From Moritella marina ATCC 15381 (GTDB taxonomy: Bacteria; Pseudomonadota; Gammaproteobacteria; Enterobacterales; Moritellaceae): a DNA stretch of 64,000 bases. Below are positions 26,621 through 35,585 of this stretch, piece by piece. How positions within the stretch are numbered: the first letter of the stretch is position 1; each line of letters begins with the position of its first letter. The notes below the pieces were generated by a model that made no database searches, was not told where the DNA came from, and worked only from the letters and a program-made list of their open reading frames with translations. The position numbers and the translations under genes were made by a program. The stretch is from NCBI RefSeq assembly GCF_008931805.1, contig NZ_CP044399.1, positions 1,984,001-2,048,000 on the forward strand, written 5' to 3'.

Positions 26621-27517
26621 ATGCTAATATCAATTTGTATGTGTACATATCAAAGGGAACATGTCGTCAATACATTACAAAGTATTGCCACATTGCGTCT
26701 ACCTGAACACGTCAATCTTGAAGTAATTGTCGTCGATAATGACGATCACGGTTATGCCGAAATGCTCGTAAAAAACCAAGCTAATATCATGGACATCCCC
26801 GTTTTTTATCGTCAAGAATCAGCAAAAAATATTGCTTTGGCACGTAACTGCTCCATCAAAAATACCCAAGGAGAATGGATCGCATTTATTGATGATGATG
26901 AAATAGCCGATCCCGATTGGCTCGCGAACCTATTATCCACCGCGCAAACTTTTCAAGCTGATGCCGTATTCGGCCGAGTTAAATCAACCTACCCGAGCAA
27001 TTCCCCACAGTGGATCATTGACTCTGGTGTATTTGAACGTCCAACAGTAACAAATGGTCAAGAGGTCACGAGTGGTGCGACTAATTCGACTTTAATCAGT
27101 CAAGCCGCAATAAAAAAATACCAACTGCAATTTGATGCTGACTATGGCTTAACGGGTGGTGAGGATGCTGATTTCTTTTATCGTTTGTATCAACACGGTG
27201 GTAATTTGGTTTGCTCGAATGAGGCATTTGTTAGTGAGGAAGTCGCTAATAACCGCTTAAACATTAAATACCTCTTAAAAAGAGCCCTACGCATAGGGGA
27301 AACCTATACCCGTTATCGTATGCAGCAAGCACCGTTAGTGAATAAGTTCGCCTATTTATGTGACGTGCTTTTAAAGCTGGTCATATTGCTGTTTGTCGTG
27401 TTAATAAAACTCCCCTTCGGTCAATCTAAATATGCTAAACCACTATTACAATTGGTTGATAAATACGGCAAGATAAGAGCCTTGTTCAGCACCAACACGG
27501 TGAAGCTATACAGCTAA
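26621..27517 (+). CDS. Family 2 glycosyltransferase
   Basis: A 298-residue GT-A enzyme: SICMCTYQREHVVNTLQSI at the start, VVDNDDHG, then the DxD-type AFIDDDEIADPDW near residue 92. A later GGEDADFFYR segment holds the ED-type catalytic base, and a C-terminal hydrophobic stretch at about 245-265 may anchor it to the membrane. The ATG at 26621 has AGGTGA about 9 nt upstream. It lies at the edge of the surface-glycan locus but on the opposite strand, converging on it across a shared terminator. Confidence 0.88.
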   Translation: MLISICMCTYQREHVVNTLQSIATLRLPEHVNLEVIVVDNDDHGYAEMLVKNQANIMDIPVFYRQESAKNIALARNCSIKNTQGEWIAFIDDDEIADPDWLANLLSTAQTFQADAVFGRVKSTYPSNSPQWIIDSGVFERPTVTNGQEVTSGATNSTLISQAAIKKYQLQFDADYGLTGGEDADFFYRLYQHGGNLVCSNEAFVSEEVANNRLNIKYLLKRALRIGETYTRYRMQQAPLVNKFAYLCDVLLKLVILLFVVLIKLPFGQSKYAKPLLQLVDKYGKIRALFSTNTVKLYS

Positions 27518-27534
27518 ATTGTTACCAAATAAAA

Positions 27535-27561
27535 AGCGAGTCACCATCACAGTGACTCGCT
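27535..27561. terminator. Bidirectional terminator between GT2 and the glycan operon
   Basis: Stem AGCGAGTCAC (27535-27544) with GTGACTCGCT (27552-27561), flanked by AAAA and TATTT. It fits the ends of both converging units. Confidence 0.85.
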
Positions 27562-27578
27562 ATTTAGCCTATTTTAGC

Positions 27579-28850
27579 TTAGCCCAAACTAACGCGCTTA
27601 AGCTGAATTGATTCTAATCGCCGCTTTTCCAATACCATTTCACTAAATCTTTGTCGTAATTCACAGCCGTCTTTATGACCTAGTATCTCAACTTGATGGA
27701 ATAGGATTGGCTCGCCCTTATTCACATCAACCAATAATGTCGCACCGGTTGCTAAGCCTAAAGGCAATGCATGATCGTTAACCGAGCATTCTGCACTCGT
27801 CATCTCACCGTAATAATCATAACCGCCAATACAATCAAGTTTATCACCCTTTTTCAGATCTCGCTTAGCGCGGGTGATCACATCCGATACGGGAGCGCCC
27901 ATTGGACGAACCACAGATTGATGCTCAACAACATTAACGTATAAGCCGTACAATGCTTCAATACCCGGCATATGATACGGTAAATACAGCAGGTAATTAG
28001 GACCATCACCCATTTTATAATAAGACAGTGAATCTAATATCTCAGGTTTATCAGTAGAGATCACCGCAAATACCCCACCACTGGGTTCAACGCCACAAAC
28101 GACCTCAATGACACCTGTTTGATTCAAAATACCACCGTCTTCTTTTAACTTTAATAATCCAACAATATCTTCAAGCGTACCTTTGGCTAAATGCATGCCC
28201 GGCACATCGGCCACTAAGCCTGTGGCATTAGACACTATCGTCATTTCCATCGACATTTTCGAACCATCGGCAAAGGATGCGATCATCGTTGGTTTTTGGC
28301 CCGATTTCTCTGCCCAAGGTAATACTGAATCAGGGTTAGCAAAAGAGTCATGAAACCCTTTAAATTTACCCACGGCCACAATCCCAAAACCCAACACATC
28401 GGCATAATTATAAAGGTGCTTAATGAGACCCGGTTCATCTCCCCACATGTTACTGTAGATCAAATCTTTTTCACGGAAGAGTTCAGCAAGTACAGGTCCT
28501 ACAAGTGCATCCGTTTCAGCGCTGACCACAAAGTGTTTATTAGCCACTAACGTAGCAAGAGCCAGTTCACAACCAAACTCGGTATCACCAGTCAGTTCAA
28601 CGACAATATCAGCGTCACTGTCGCAAAACTCTTCAATAGTGTCGGCAATAATCGATAGCGGTAAATTTGCATCCTTAAGCAAAGCAATGATGGGGGCTCG
28701 CGTTTTGGAATAAATCGAAACAACATCAATAAAGTCCAGCAGTGTGATCTGCTGTATCAAGCCCTTACTGATATACCCCGCACCTGCAATAGCTACTTTA
28801 ATATTGCCATGTTCGATTTTATAAGCATCTAATAAGTTACGATTAATCAT
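27579..28850 (-). CDS. SAF-domain NAD(P)-dependent oxidoreductase, homoserine dehydrogenase-like
   Basis: A 423-residue protein. A Rossmann fold starts with VAIAGAGYISKGL near residue 19. The middle resembles homoserine-dehydrogenase-like sugar oxidoreductases (VVELTGDTEFG, NMWGDEPGLIKHLYNYAD). The C-terminus has a SAF-like domain with LPLGLATGATLLVDVNKGEP. It is the last gene of the glycan operon, 23 bp after rfbD, so it may modify a sugar or sugar-acid for the surface polymer. The exact reaction is unknown. The same family also appears with catabolic sugar-acid genes, so the assignment to glycan synthesis rests on position. Confidence 0.75.
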   Translation of the reverse strand: MINRNLLDAYKIEHGNIKVAIAGAGYISKGLIQQITLLDFIDVVSIYSKTRAPIIALLKDANLPLSIIADTIEEFCDSDADIVVELTGDTEFGCELALATLVANKHFVVSAETDALVGPVLAELFREKDLIYSNMWGDEPGLIKHLYNYADVLGFGIVAVGKFKGFHDSFANPDSVLPWAEKSGQKPTMIASFADGSKMSMEMTIVSNATGLVADVPGMHLAKGTLEDIVGLLKLKEDGGILNQTGVIEVVCGVEPSGGVFAVISTDKPEILDSLSYYKMGDGPNYLLYLPYHMPGIEALYGLYVNVVEHQSVVRPMGAPVSDVITRAKRDLKKGDKLDCIGGYDYYGEMTSAECSVNDHALPLGLATGATLLVDVNKGEPILFHQVEILGHKDGCELRQRFSEMVLEKRRLESIQLKRVSLG

Positions 28851-28873
28851 TGATGTTCCTCAGCGGTTATCTG

Positions 28874-29809
28874 TTATGTCATTGTTATTGCAATTACATG
28901 ACGTAACTTACAACGCCAATCAGAAGGTCTAAAGATCAGTGAAATTTTATGACAATCTAAAATGCCATTTTTAGGCCTAGTGGCAATGGAAGCATACTCT
29001 TCACTCGTCACCCCTATTAAACATCGGCCCTGCTCACCGGGTTTGTATTTATCTAATTCTTCAAAAACAGCGTAAGCAAAATCGAACCAACTTACCCCGC
29101 TATTTCTATCACTATCACTATCACTATCACTATCACTATCACTATCACTATCACTATCACTGCAAAAATTATAATCGCCAAATCGATAGCGACCCGTTTC
29201 AGCATGATAGTCCTTAGCAATATCAACGACTAAATTTGCCAAGTCACCCGCATAGGTTGGACAGCCTATTTGGTCGTTAACCACTCGAATCGGTGCAGTC
29301 TCACGGCTAAGTGATAACATCGTCGTGACAAAGTTTTGCCCATATTCACTAAAAACCCAAGAGGTACGAATAATGATGTAACGACTCAAATAGGTTTTTA
29401 TATATTGCTCACCTTGCAGTTTCGTGCGCCCGTATACATTCAAAGGGGTTGGTGTATCATCTTCCAGGTAAGCACGTCGACCGTGACCACTAAAAATGTA
29501 CTCCGTTGAAAAATGGATGAATAACGCACCGAAGTTGTGACACTGTATTGCCAATAAATAAACACCATAAGCATTTATCGACTCAGCTGCGGCCGTATCA
29601 TATTCCGCCTTATCGACATCGGTATAACCCGAGGCGTTAACCACCACATCAGGTTTAAAGCGCTTAAAGACACTCTGCACCTGCTTTGCATTAGTGATAT
29701 CTAATGTGTCTATATCAGTGAATAACACATCCCAGCCTTGATCTTGTATACGGTCTCTTATCGCTTGGCCTATCTGCCCTTTCTGTCCAGTGACGAGTAA
29801 TCGATACAT
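28874..29809 (-). CDS. rfbD: dTDP-4-dehydrorhamnose reductase with Ser-Asp repeat insertion
   Basis: A 311-residue SDR that catalyses the last step of dTDP-L-rhamnose synthesis. It has the N-terminal TGQKGQIGQAI nucleotide loop, the YxxxK pair in YGRTKLQGEQ, and the FSTEYIFSG segment. The typical family length is about 290-300. The extra residues are a run of nine Ser-Asp pairs near residues 218-235, encoded by a perfect hexanucleotide microsatellite. They are placed in the loop just before SWFDFAYAVFEEL. The insertion keeps the frame, so the enzyme may still work. The gene follows rfbC with a 3 bp gap. Confidence 0.93.
   Translation of the reverse strand: MYRLLVTGQKGQIGQAIRDRIQDQGWDVLFTDIDTLDITNAKQVQSVFKRFKPDVVVNASGYTDVDKAEYDTAAAESINAYGVYLLAIQCHNFGALFIHFSTEYIFSGHGRRAYLEDDTPTPLNVYGRTKLQGEQYIKTYLSRYIIIRTSWVFSEYGQNFVTTMLSLSRETAPIRVVNDQIGCPTYAGDLANLVVDIAKDYHAETGRYRFGDYNFCSDSDSDSDSDSDSDSDSDRNSGVSWFDFAYAVFEELDKYKPGEQGRCLIGVTSEEYASIATRPKNGILDCHKISLIFRPSDWRCKLRHVIAITMT
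29106..29159. repeat. Hexanucleotide microsatellite inside rfbD
   Basis: Nine perfect tandem copies of CTATCA on the plus strand (54 bp), read as AGTGAT on the coding strand, i.e. Ser-Asp. No interruptions. Since the unit is two codons, loss or gain of copies changes only the length of the acidic loop and never the frame. Confidence 0.95.
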
Positions 29810-29812
29810 AAG

Positions 29813-30346
29813 TTAAAACAAGTCCTTAAACTTAAGGCCTATTTTATCCTTGTCTGACAGTAACGGATTATCACAAGGCCAATTGATATTTAACTCAGGG
29901 TCATTCCAGATCAAACAACCTTCATCGCTATTATCATAATAGTCCGTACACTTATATTCAAAATCAGCCAGTTCAGATAACACCACAAAACCATGTGCTA
30001 ATCCCGGCGGCAACCAAAATTGTAACTTATTCTCTGCATTTAACCGCACGCCATGGCACTGACCGTGGGTTGGTGAATCTAAGCGTATATCGACCGCAAC
30101 ATCAAAAACTTCGCCCATAACGACTCGCACTAACTTACCTTGTGGGTTCGTTTTTTGAAAATGTAATCCACGCAGCACGTTTTTTGCAGAGCGAGAATAG
30201 TTATCTTGAACAAAATCAAACTGACTACCTAGCACATCGCGATAACGCACTGCTTGAAATGTTTCCATAAAAAAACCACGCTCATCACCGAATACATCTG
30301 GCTGGATCACCAAAGCACCATCAATTGCAGTTTTCGATACTTTCAT
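29813..30346 (-). CDS. rfbC: dTDP-4-dehydrorhamnose 3,5-epimerase
   Basis: A 177-residue cupin-fold epimerase. Diagnostic segments are DERGFFMETF, QDNYSRSAKNVLRGLHFQ (with the catalytic His in RGLHF) and LPPGLAHGFVVLSE. The tyrosine region YKCTDYYD is also conserved. It makes the third step to dTDP-L-rhamnose. It abuts rfbA: its ATG follows the rfbA stop directly. Length and motifs are entirely normal. Confidence 0.96.
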   Translation of the reverse strand: MKVSKTAIDGALVIQPDVFGDERGFFMETFQAVRYRDVLGSQFDFVQDNYSRSAKNVLRGLHFQKTNPQGKLVRVVMGEVFDVAVDIRLDSPTHGQCHGVRLNAENKLQFWLPPGLAHGFVVLSELADFEYKCTDYYDNSDEGCLIWNDPELNINWPCDNPLLSDKDKIGLKFKDLF

Positions 30347-31234
30347 CTACAGCTCCTCACAAAGTAAACCGTAAAGGTATTGCCCATACTCTGTTTTCTG
30401 TAATAAACAAGCTTGCTCTTCTAATTGCCCACGCGTGATCCAACCTTTTGAAAACGCAATCTCTTCTAAGCACGCCACTTTTAAACCTTGATTATGTTCT
30501 ATGGTTTGTACAAACATACCCGCCTTCAATAACGAATAATGCGTACCAGTATCAAACCAAGCAAAGCCACGGCCAAAGCGTTCAACGTATAACTCACCTG
30601 CCGCTAAATATAGGTTGGTAATATCTGTTATCTCCACTTCATTACGAGCAGACGGCGTTAACGATTTAGCCATATTAATCACCCGATTATCATAAAAATA
30701 TAACCCGGTGACGGCATTATTCGACTTTGGTTTTTCAGGTTTTTCTTCAATACTGATCGCATTACCTTCTTTATCGAATTCGACTACACCAAAACGTCCT
30801 GGGTCTGTCACGCGATAACCAAATACCGTAGCGCCAGTATCCTTGTTCGTCGCATTTAATAACTTACCTGTAAAGTGTTGTCCATAAAAAACATTATCGC
30901 CCAATATCAAGCAAACATTATCATCGCCAATAAAGTCTTCACCAATGATAAATGCTTGCGCAATCCCCTCTGGTCTAGGCTGCTCCGCATATTCAATATT
31001 AAGCCCGAATATATGACCATCGCCGAGTAAATCTTTGAAATGTGGCAAATCATCGGGTGTCGAGATGATTAATATATCTTGAATATCCGCCAACATAAGC
31101 ACAGAGAGCGGATAATAGATCATCGGTTTATCATAAATAGGTAATAGCTGTTTTGAGACTGCTTTAGTGATCGGATGTAAACGCGTCCCAGAGCCACCCG
31201 CTAACACGATGCCTTTATATTTTTTATTGCCCAT
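30347..31234 (-). CDS. rfbA: Glucose-1-phosphate thymidylyltransferase
   Basis: A 295-residue nucleotidyltransferase with [19 protein letters not shown] at the N-terminus, the [10 protein letters not shown] metal-binding segment and [10 protein letters not shown]. It makes dTDP-glucose from dTTP and glucose-1-phosphate. The ATG at 31234 lies 9 nt after GGAG and overlaps the 3' end of rfbB by 11 bp; a GTG two codons earlier is also in frame. It is a normal RmlA in length and motif content. Confidence 0.96.
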   Translation of the reverse strand: MGNKKYKGIVLAGGSGTRLHPITKAVSKQLLPIYDKPMIYYPLSVLMLADIQDILIISTPDDLPHFKDLLGDGHIFGLNIEYAEQPRPEGIAQAFIIGEDFIGDDNVCLILGDNVFYGQHFTGKLLNATNKDTGATVFGYRVTDPGRFGVVEFDKEGNAISIEEKPEKPKSNNAVTGLYFYDNRVINMAKSLTPSARNEVEITDITNLYLAAGELYVERFGRGFAWFDTGTHYSLLKAGMFVQTIEHNQGLKVACLEEIAFSKGWITRGQLEEQACLLQKTEYGQYLYGLLCEEL

Positions 31235-32315
31235 TAGCACTTTCTCCTCGACGTGTTAACTGATAATCACCACTTAGCACTCGCTGCCACCATGTTGTAT
31301 TATCTAAATACCACAACACCGTTTTTCTGATACCAGTCTCAAATGTTTCTTCGGGTTGCCAGCCTAATTCACGTTGAATTTTACTCGCATCAATGGCATA
31401 TCGCAGATCATGCCCAGGTCGGTCACTGACAAATTCAATAAGATCACGGTAATACGCGACACCATCTGGCTTATTTGGCACCAAATCCTCCAGCGCATCA
31501 CACAAAGTATGAATAACATCTATGTTACGTTTCTCGTTGTGACCACCAATATTATAACTTTCGCCAACCAGCCCTTTTAGCGCAACCTGTACTAAAGCGC
31601 GAGCATGATCATCGACATACAACCAGTCCCTGATTTGTAGACCATTACCGTAAACAGGTAAGGCTTGGCCATTTAATGCATTTAATATCATGTGCGGAAT
31701 CAGTTTTTCTGGAAAATGATAAGGGCCGTAATTATTTGAACAATTGGTAATTAATGTAGGCAGGCCGTAGGTTCGTAACCAAGCTCGCACTAAGTGATCA
31801 GCACTGGCTTTGGTTGCAGAATAAGGCGAACTCGGATCATAAGCCGTGGTTTCGACAAATAGGTCGCCTTGACTCTCTTTACTTGCTTGGCCAGCTAAGT
31901 CACCAAATACCTCATCGGTCGAGATATGATGGAAACGAAAGCCTGCTTTTTTTTCATCTCCGAGTGATAACCAATAAACACGTGCTGATTCCAATAAGTT
32001 ATAGGTGCCAATGATATTTGTTTCAATAAAGCAATTAGGATTTTCAATGGAGCGATCAACATGTGACTCCGCTGCAAGGTGCATAACAATATCTGGTTGA
32101 TGTTGATAAAATACGCGGTCAATCTCTTTCCGATTACAAATATCAACATATTCAAATACATACTGCGATGACAGTAAAGTAGCTGGAATGGAGTCCAGAT
32201 TACCGGCATACGTTAAGCTATCGAGATTAACGACCTGGTAGTCTGTATCAGTCAATATATGTCGAATAACCGCACTACCAATAAAACCTGCGCCACCTGT
32301 GACTAATATCTTCAT
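31224..32315 (-). CDS. rfbB: dTDP-glucose 4,6-dehydratase
   Basis: A 363-residue extended [18 protein letters not shown] at residues 7-21, [12 protein letters not shown] near 84, the STDEVFGDL catalytic region near 135, and [15 protein letters not shown] with the YxxxK pair near 170. It converts dTDP-glucose to the 4-keto-6-deoxy intermediate. It is the first rhamnose gene of the operon and lies 4 bp after the GT2 gene. The order rfbB-A-C-D is less usual than the enteric B-D-A-C. Confidence 0.96.
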   Translation of the reverse strand: MKILVTGGAGFIGSAVIRHILTDTDYQVVNLDSLTYAGNLDSIPATLLSSQYVFEYVDICNRKEIDRVFYQHQPDIVMHLAAESHVDRSIENPNCFIETNIIGTYNLLESARVYWLSLGDEKKAGFRFHHISTDEVFGDLAGQASKESQGDLFVETTAYDPSSPYSATKASADHLVRAWLRTYGLPTLITNCSNNYGPYHFPEKLIPHMILNALNGQALPVYGNGLQIRDWLYVDDHARALVQVALKGLVGESYNIGGHNEKRNIDVIHTLCDALEDLVPNKPDGVAYYRDLIEFVSDRPGHDLRYAIDASKIQRELGWQPEETFETGIRKTVLWYLDNTTWWQRVLSGDYQLTRRGESANGQ

Positions 32316-32319
32316 ATGA

Positions 32320-33189
32320 CTATTGCTCGTAATTAACGCTTGAAGAACGTTGGTTTTGTGACTTTCGCGCTGTAGGAATGTTCGGTTTTAATAAATACTG
32401 AAAATGGTAAATGAATGCATCGCGAATATGGAAACGTAAAACCCGATTACTAAATACATCCTTAAAACCACCCGCACTACAACGTAAGCCATCTGCACCC
32501 ACGACTATCTCGCTCTCGTAATGCACTTTATAACCCTGTTCCCAGCACTTATAACAAATATCAGGGTCTGCCATAAAAATAAAATAGCGACAGTCAAAAC
32601 CACCAATTTTATCCCAAAGGTGACGACTTATAGCCATAAATGAAGATTGTAACCAGTCCACATTGGCTGGTTTGAAATAATCAAACTCCCCATATTCATA
32701 GTACTCAGCAATACCCTTTAATAGCGGTAAATGTCGGAATGAAGAACGTCGTAACACTTGAGCTGCTAGATTAGGAAAGCGACGCACAGTATCAGGTGTC
32801 GAACCGTCGTCATTCATCTGCCGAGTACCCACAATACCGACTCGAGGATCTCGTTTATAAATAGCGAGGATATCAGCTAATATATTGACTGATGTCCATT
32901 CGATATCCGGATTCACAAACAGCAGGTAATCACCACGACACAAATCAGCGCCTTGATTACAGCCGCGGGTGTAGCCATTGTTTTGTTTATTAAAAAATAA
33001 CGTCACATTATCGCTTTGTTTACACTGAGATAATATTTGTTGATTACCGCTATCCATTGAATTATCAATAATAATCACTTCGGTATTAAAGTCACCTTGC
33101 TGTGCCAATATCCTTTCGACATTACTTACAATGCGTTCAGCTTTAAAAAAGTCAACAATAACAACAGAAATTAATATTTTCTTAGCCAT
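32320..33189 (-). CDS. Family 2 glycosyltransferase (rhamnosyltransferase-like)
   Basis: A 289-residue GT-A enzyme: [15 protein letters not shown] at the start, a loop with [20 protein letters not shown], then the DXD-like LFVNPDIEW near residue 95, and a [15 protein letters not shown] acceptor segment. This pattern fits WbbL-type rhamnosyl transferases that use dTDP-rhamnose, which agrees with the adjacent rfb genes. Its start overlaps the preceding gene by 8 bp, so translation is coupled. Confidence 0.88.
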   Translation of the reverse strand: MAKKILISVVIVDFFKAERIVSNVERILAQQGDFNTEVIIIDNSMDSGNQQILSQCKQSDNVTLFFNKQNNGYTRGCNQGADLCRGDYLLFVNPDIEWTSVNILADILAIYKRDPRVGIVGTRQMNDDGSTPDTVRRFPNLAAQVLRRSSFRHLPLLKGIAEYYEYGEFDYFKPANVDWLQSSFMAISRHLWDKIGGFDCRYFIFMADPDICYKCWEQGYKVHYESEIVVGADGLRCSAGGFKDVFSNRVLRFHIRDAFIYHFQYLLKPNIPTARKSQNQRSSSVNYEQ

Positions 33190-34195
33190 AAGAATCTTCT
33201 CTTTGCTCTACGAATAATTTTTTATCGATAACGGCTGAAAATGCATGATTAGTGATATCAATTGCTTGGTCGTATCTCGGGATAGCAATCAGATCAGCCA
33301 AGGAATACACAGGCAACAATTCATCAGGGTAAATAACGGTCATGTTTGGATTACTGAGTTCTTTTGCTATTTGCAGTTGATGATCATCAGAAAACTCACC
33401 AAATTGCTCTAACCTCGGTACAAAGATCACTTTCTTCTGATAAACAAGCATCTGATTAATACTACCGACACCACAATGGCTAATAACAAGGCTACTTCCT
33501 TTGACAAGTTCATCCATTTTACCTTTGCCAACCATATCAACAATTTCGCCATTAGCAGGCTTCACAGTCACTTCAAAACCACCTTTTTGAATAAACCAAC
33601 GTACGTTAGGATCATGGTAAATATCCATTTTTTCCAGCGCAGCAATAAGACGTGGAAACGGATAAGAATTGGTTCCCATAGTGACTAACACTAATGGCGT
33701 TTCTGGCGGTGATAAGGGCGTCAATACTTGATTAACCTTACCTTCTAAATCAAACGTTTTACCCACATAGTCGACATTATATTCGCTAGCAACAGCTTCC
33801 CATTGTGACATAAACTCATCATATAGCTTATATTTATGGACTAATTTACCCGTGTTCGACAATTCAACCACCCGCGATAAAGTATCCAAATACACAAATC
33901 GTAACGGTAAAAATTTACACACCAGAGCAAAAGGTAAAACGATGGGACCACCAGTGGTAAACACGGTATGCGGTCTTTCTCTAACAAGCACGTACAACGC
34001 ATAAAAAATATTAACAAAGTGAATAAACGCATTTTTCTGTGTTGACCAAATTGTGTAAATTTTCTTAATTTTACCGTCGTTAACGAGTGCTTTAGTCGTG
34101 ACTAACACGATTTCATCAACATGACTACAAGCACATAATGCCTGAGTCAAATGTCCACCAGCAGATGCGATCAACAGCACTTTTTTATTTTGCAT
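33182..34195 (-). CDS. Fused Alg14-Alg13 type glycosyltransferase
   Basis: A 337-residue protein. The N-terminal half is Alg14/PssD-like (ASAGGHLTQAL, then FTTGGPIVLPFALVCK, LSNTGKLVHKYKLYDEFMSQW). The C-terminal half is Alg13/PssE-like with a glycosyltransferase-28 C domain (VTMGTNSYPFPRLI, SHCGVGSINQML, FGEFSDDHQLQIAKEL). In most bacteria these are two adjacent genes, membrane anchor and catalytic subunit; here they form one chain. A membrane segment lies near residues 85-115. It probably adds a second sugar to a lipid-linked intermediate. GGAG stands 7 nt before the ATG at 34195. Confidence 0.85.
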   Translation of the reverse strand: MQNKKVLLIASAGGHLTQALCACSHVDEIVLVTTKALVNDGKIKKIYTIWSTQKNAFIHFVNIFYALYVLVRERPHTVFTTGGPIVLPFALVCKFLPLRFVYLDTLSRVVELSNTGKLVHKYKLYDEFMSQWEAVASEYNVDYVGKTFDLEGKVNQVLTPLSPPETPLVLVTMGTNSYPFPRLIAALEKMDIYHDPNVRWFIQKGGFEVTVKPANGEIVDMVGKGKMDELVKGSSLVISHCGVGSINQMLVYQKKVIFVPRLEQFGEFSDDHQLQIAKELSNPNMTVIYPDELLPVYSLADLIAIPRYDQAIDITNHAFSAVIDKKLFVEQREDSYG

Positions 34196-35354
34196 TTGAA
34201 TACTCCAGATTAAGACCATCAACTAAACATTGATAATGATTAACAACTGTTTTTTTATCAAAAATATCTAATGCATGGGTTTCTAATGCACGCTTTATAC
34301 GATTTTGGAAAAAGTCATGTTTTACAATCAACTCCTCCACTTTATTTACTAATTCATCAATACTTTGATCGCGTACCTTGATGCCAACATCTATATCATC
34401 CAAATAACCATCAATACCTGTATTCGCATGATATAGAATCGGTAAACCTGAAAATAATGCTTCAACAAAAACCATTCCAAAAGATTCATTTTTACTCGGT
34501 AACAAAAATGCTGAATATTGTTTTAGTTTTTGCTGCAGCAATTTATTATCAATTCGTCCTTTAATGGTAACGATGTTACTTAACGATAACGCATCAATTT
34601 TACCCTGCACTATTTTCATCTTATTCTCGGGTCCTGAACCATATATATCCAGTCTAATATCTGGATATTCACTACTAAGCTTAGATATAGCTTCTAACAA
34701 TGGCATGATACCTTTGCGCTCAAATTGCTCAAATCTGAAAACCGTAACGAAATTAGCCACTTTACAGCCCTGATTAATTTTCACTATCTGTCGCATTTCA
34801 CAAGGGTTTGGTAAAAGGCTCGATTGTGTGGTGCCGGTGTTTAGGCTGGAATTCAACATTTTTTTAATCGGTTTTTTAGCCCAAGAACTTACCCAGAATA
34901 TATGTTCAGCTTCTTCTAATACCTTCTTCCAACGCGATCGCAAGAAAGCTTTATGCTGTAAAATACGCACATCTGTACCGCCTCTGACAGATAAGAAATA
35001 CGGTACGCCGAATTGATTAGCGATTGCAGCCCCTAAGGTGCCATCAATCGCTAATTTATGACCATGGATAAGTTGGTATTTTATCTGCTGTGTTTTAATG
35101 AGCTTAAAGAGGCGTTGTCGTGCAAGAAATAAGGATAACGTCAGCGCTAAACCAAAAGGCAAGCCCCAGTAATAAATCGAATGCAACTTAGTGCTATGGG
35201 GGATCACACGGACACGCCAAGGCCATGGGGTACGATGAATAACAAAAACGGTATTCGAGATACCAGAAGTGGCATCTAATAGGGATTTAACGGCTGGCGT
35301 ACTTAAATTATTGCGACCGTCTGGGTAATCAGAGTGTATATGTAGCACATTCAT
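34185..35354 (-). CDS. Family 4 glycosyltransferase
   Basis: A 389-residue GT-B enzyme and the first gene of the glycan operon. The N-domain has the acceptor-side HGHKLAIDGTLGAAI segment. The C-domain has VFRFEQFERKGIMPLLEAI, YGSGPE, and the EX7E-type motif ESFGMVFVEALFSGLP near residue 300. It uses a nucleotide sugar and retains anomeric configuration. It overlaps the next gene by 11 bp. No Wzx or Wzy gene is present in the window, so the polymer export route lies elsewhere. Confidence 0.9.
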   Translation of the reverse strand: MNVLHIHSDYPDGRNNLSTPAVKSLLDATSGISNTVFVIHRTPWPWRVRVIPHSTKLHSIYYWGLPFGLALTLSLFLARQRLFKLIKTQQIKYQLIHGHKLAIDGTLGAAIANQFGVPYFLSVRGGTDVRILQHKAFLRSRWKKVLEEAEHIFWVSSWAKKPIKKMLNSSLNTGTTQSSLLPNPCEMRQIVKINQGCKVANFVTVFRFEQFERKGIMPLLEAISKLSSEYPDIRLDIYGSGPENKMKIVQGKIDALSLSNIVTIKGRIDNKLLQQKLKQYSAFLLPSKNESFGMVFVEALFSGLPILYHANTGIDGYLDDIDVGIKVRDQSIDELVNKVEELIVKHDFFQNRIKRALETHALDIFDKKTVVNHYQCLVDGLNLEYSNAK

Positions 35355-35491
35355 ATCATAACAACCTGCTGTGATCCGCTTGAAATTAGCAGATAACTAT
35401 CGTTAGATAGCAATTATAGGCGTTAGATTCTAAGACTGGCCACATTTTTGGCGTGATATAAAGTAAAGGTGTTGCTAAGTACATAAAAATA

Positions 35492-35542
35492 AAGCCAAGT
35501 TTTACGTCATGTATTTTTATTACAATCTATAAAACTTGGCTT
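35492..35542. terminator. Hairpin between the U32 gene and the glycan operon
   Basis: Arms AAGCCAAGTTTTA (35492-35504) and TAAAACTTGGCTT (35530-35542), with a 25 nt loop that is T-rich on the plus strand. It lies downstream of the U32 gene (minus strand) and upstream of the GT4 gene, so it probably ends the U32 transcript. Confidence 0.65.
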
Positions 35543-35585
35543 AACTACACATTTAAGCTATTGAGCTTAAGGTTTATCTTTGGCT

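Noticed and set aside
29106-29159. Short tandem units that might be read as a CRISPR or as phase-variable on/off repeats
   Set aside because: The units are contiguous without spacers, so not a CRISPR. The unit is 6 bp, so changes do not shift the frame.
26600-35360. The glycan locus as a transferred island with mobile-element borders
   Set aside because: No insertion sequence, integrase, tRNA border or flanking direct repeat was found. Transfer may have happened but cannot be shown here.
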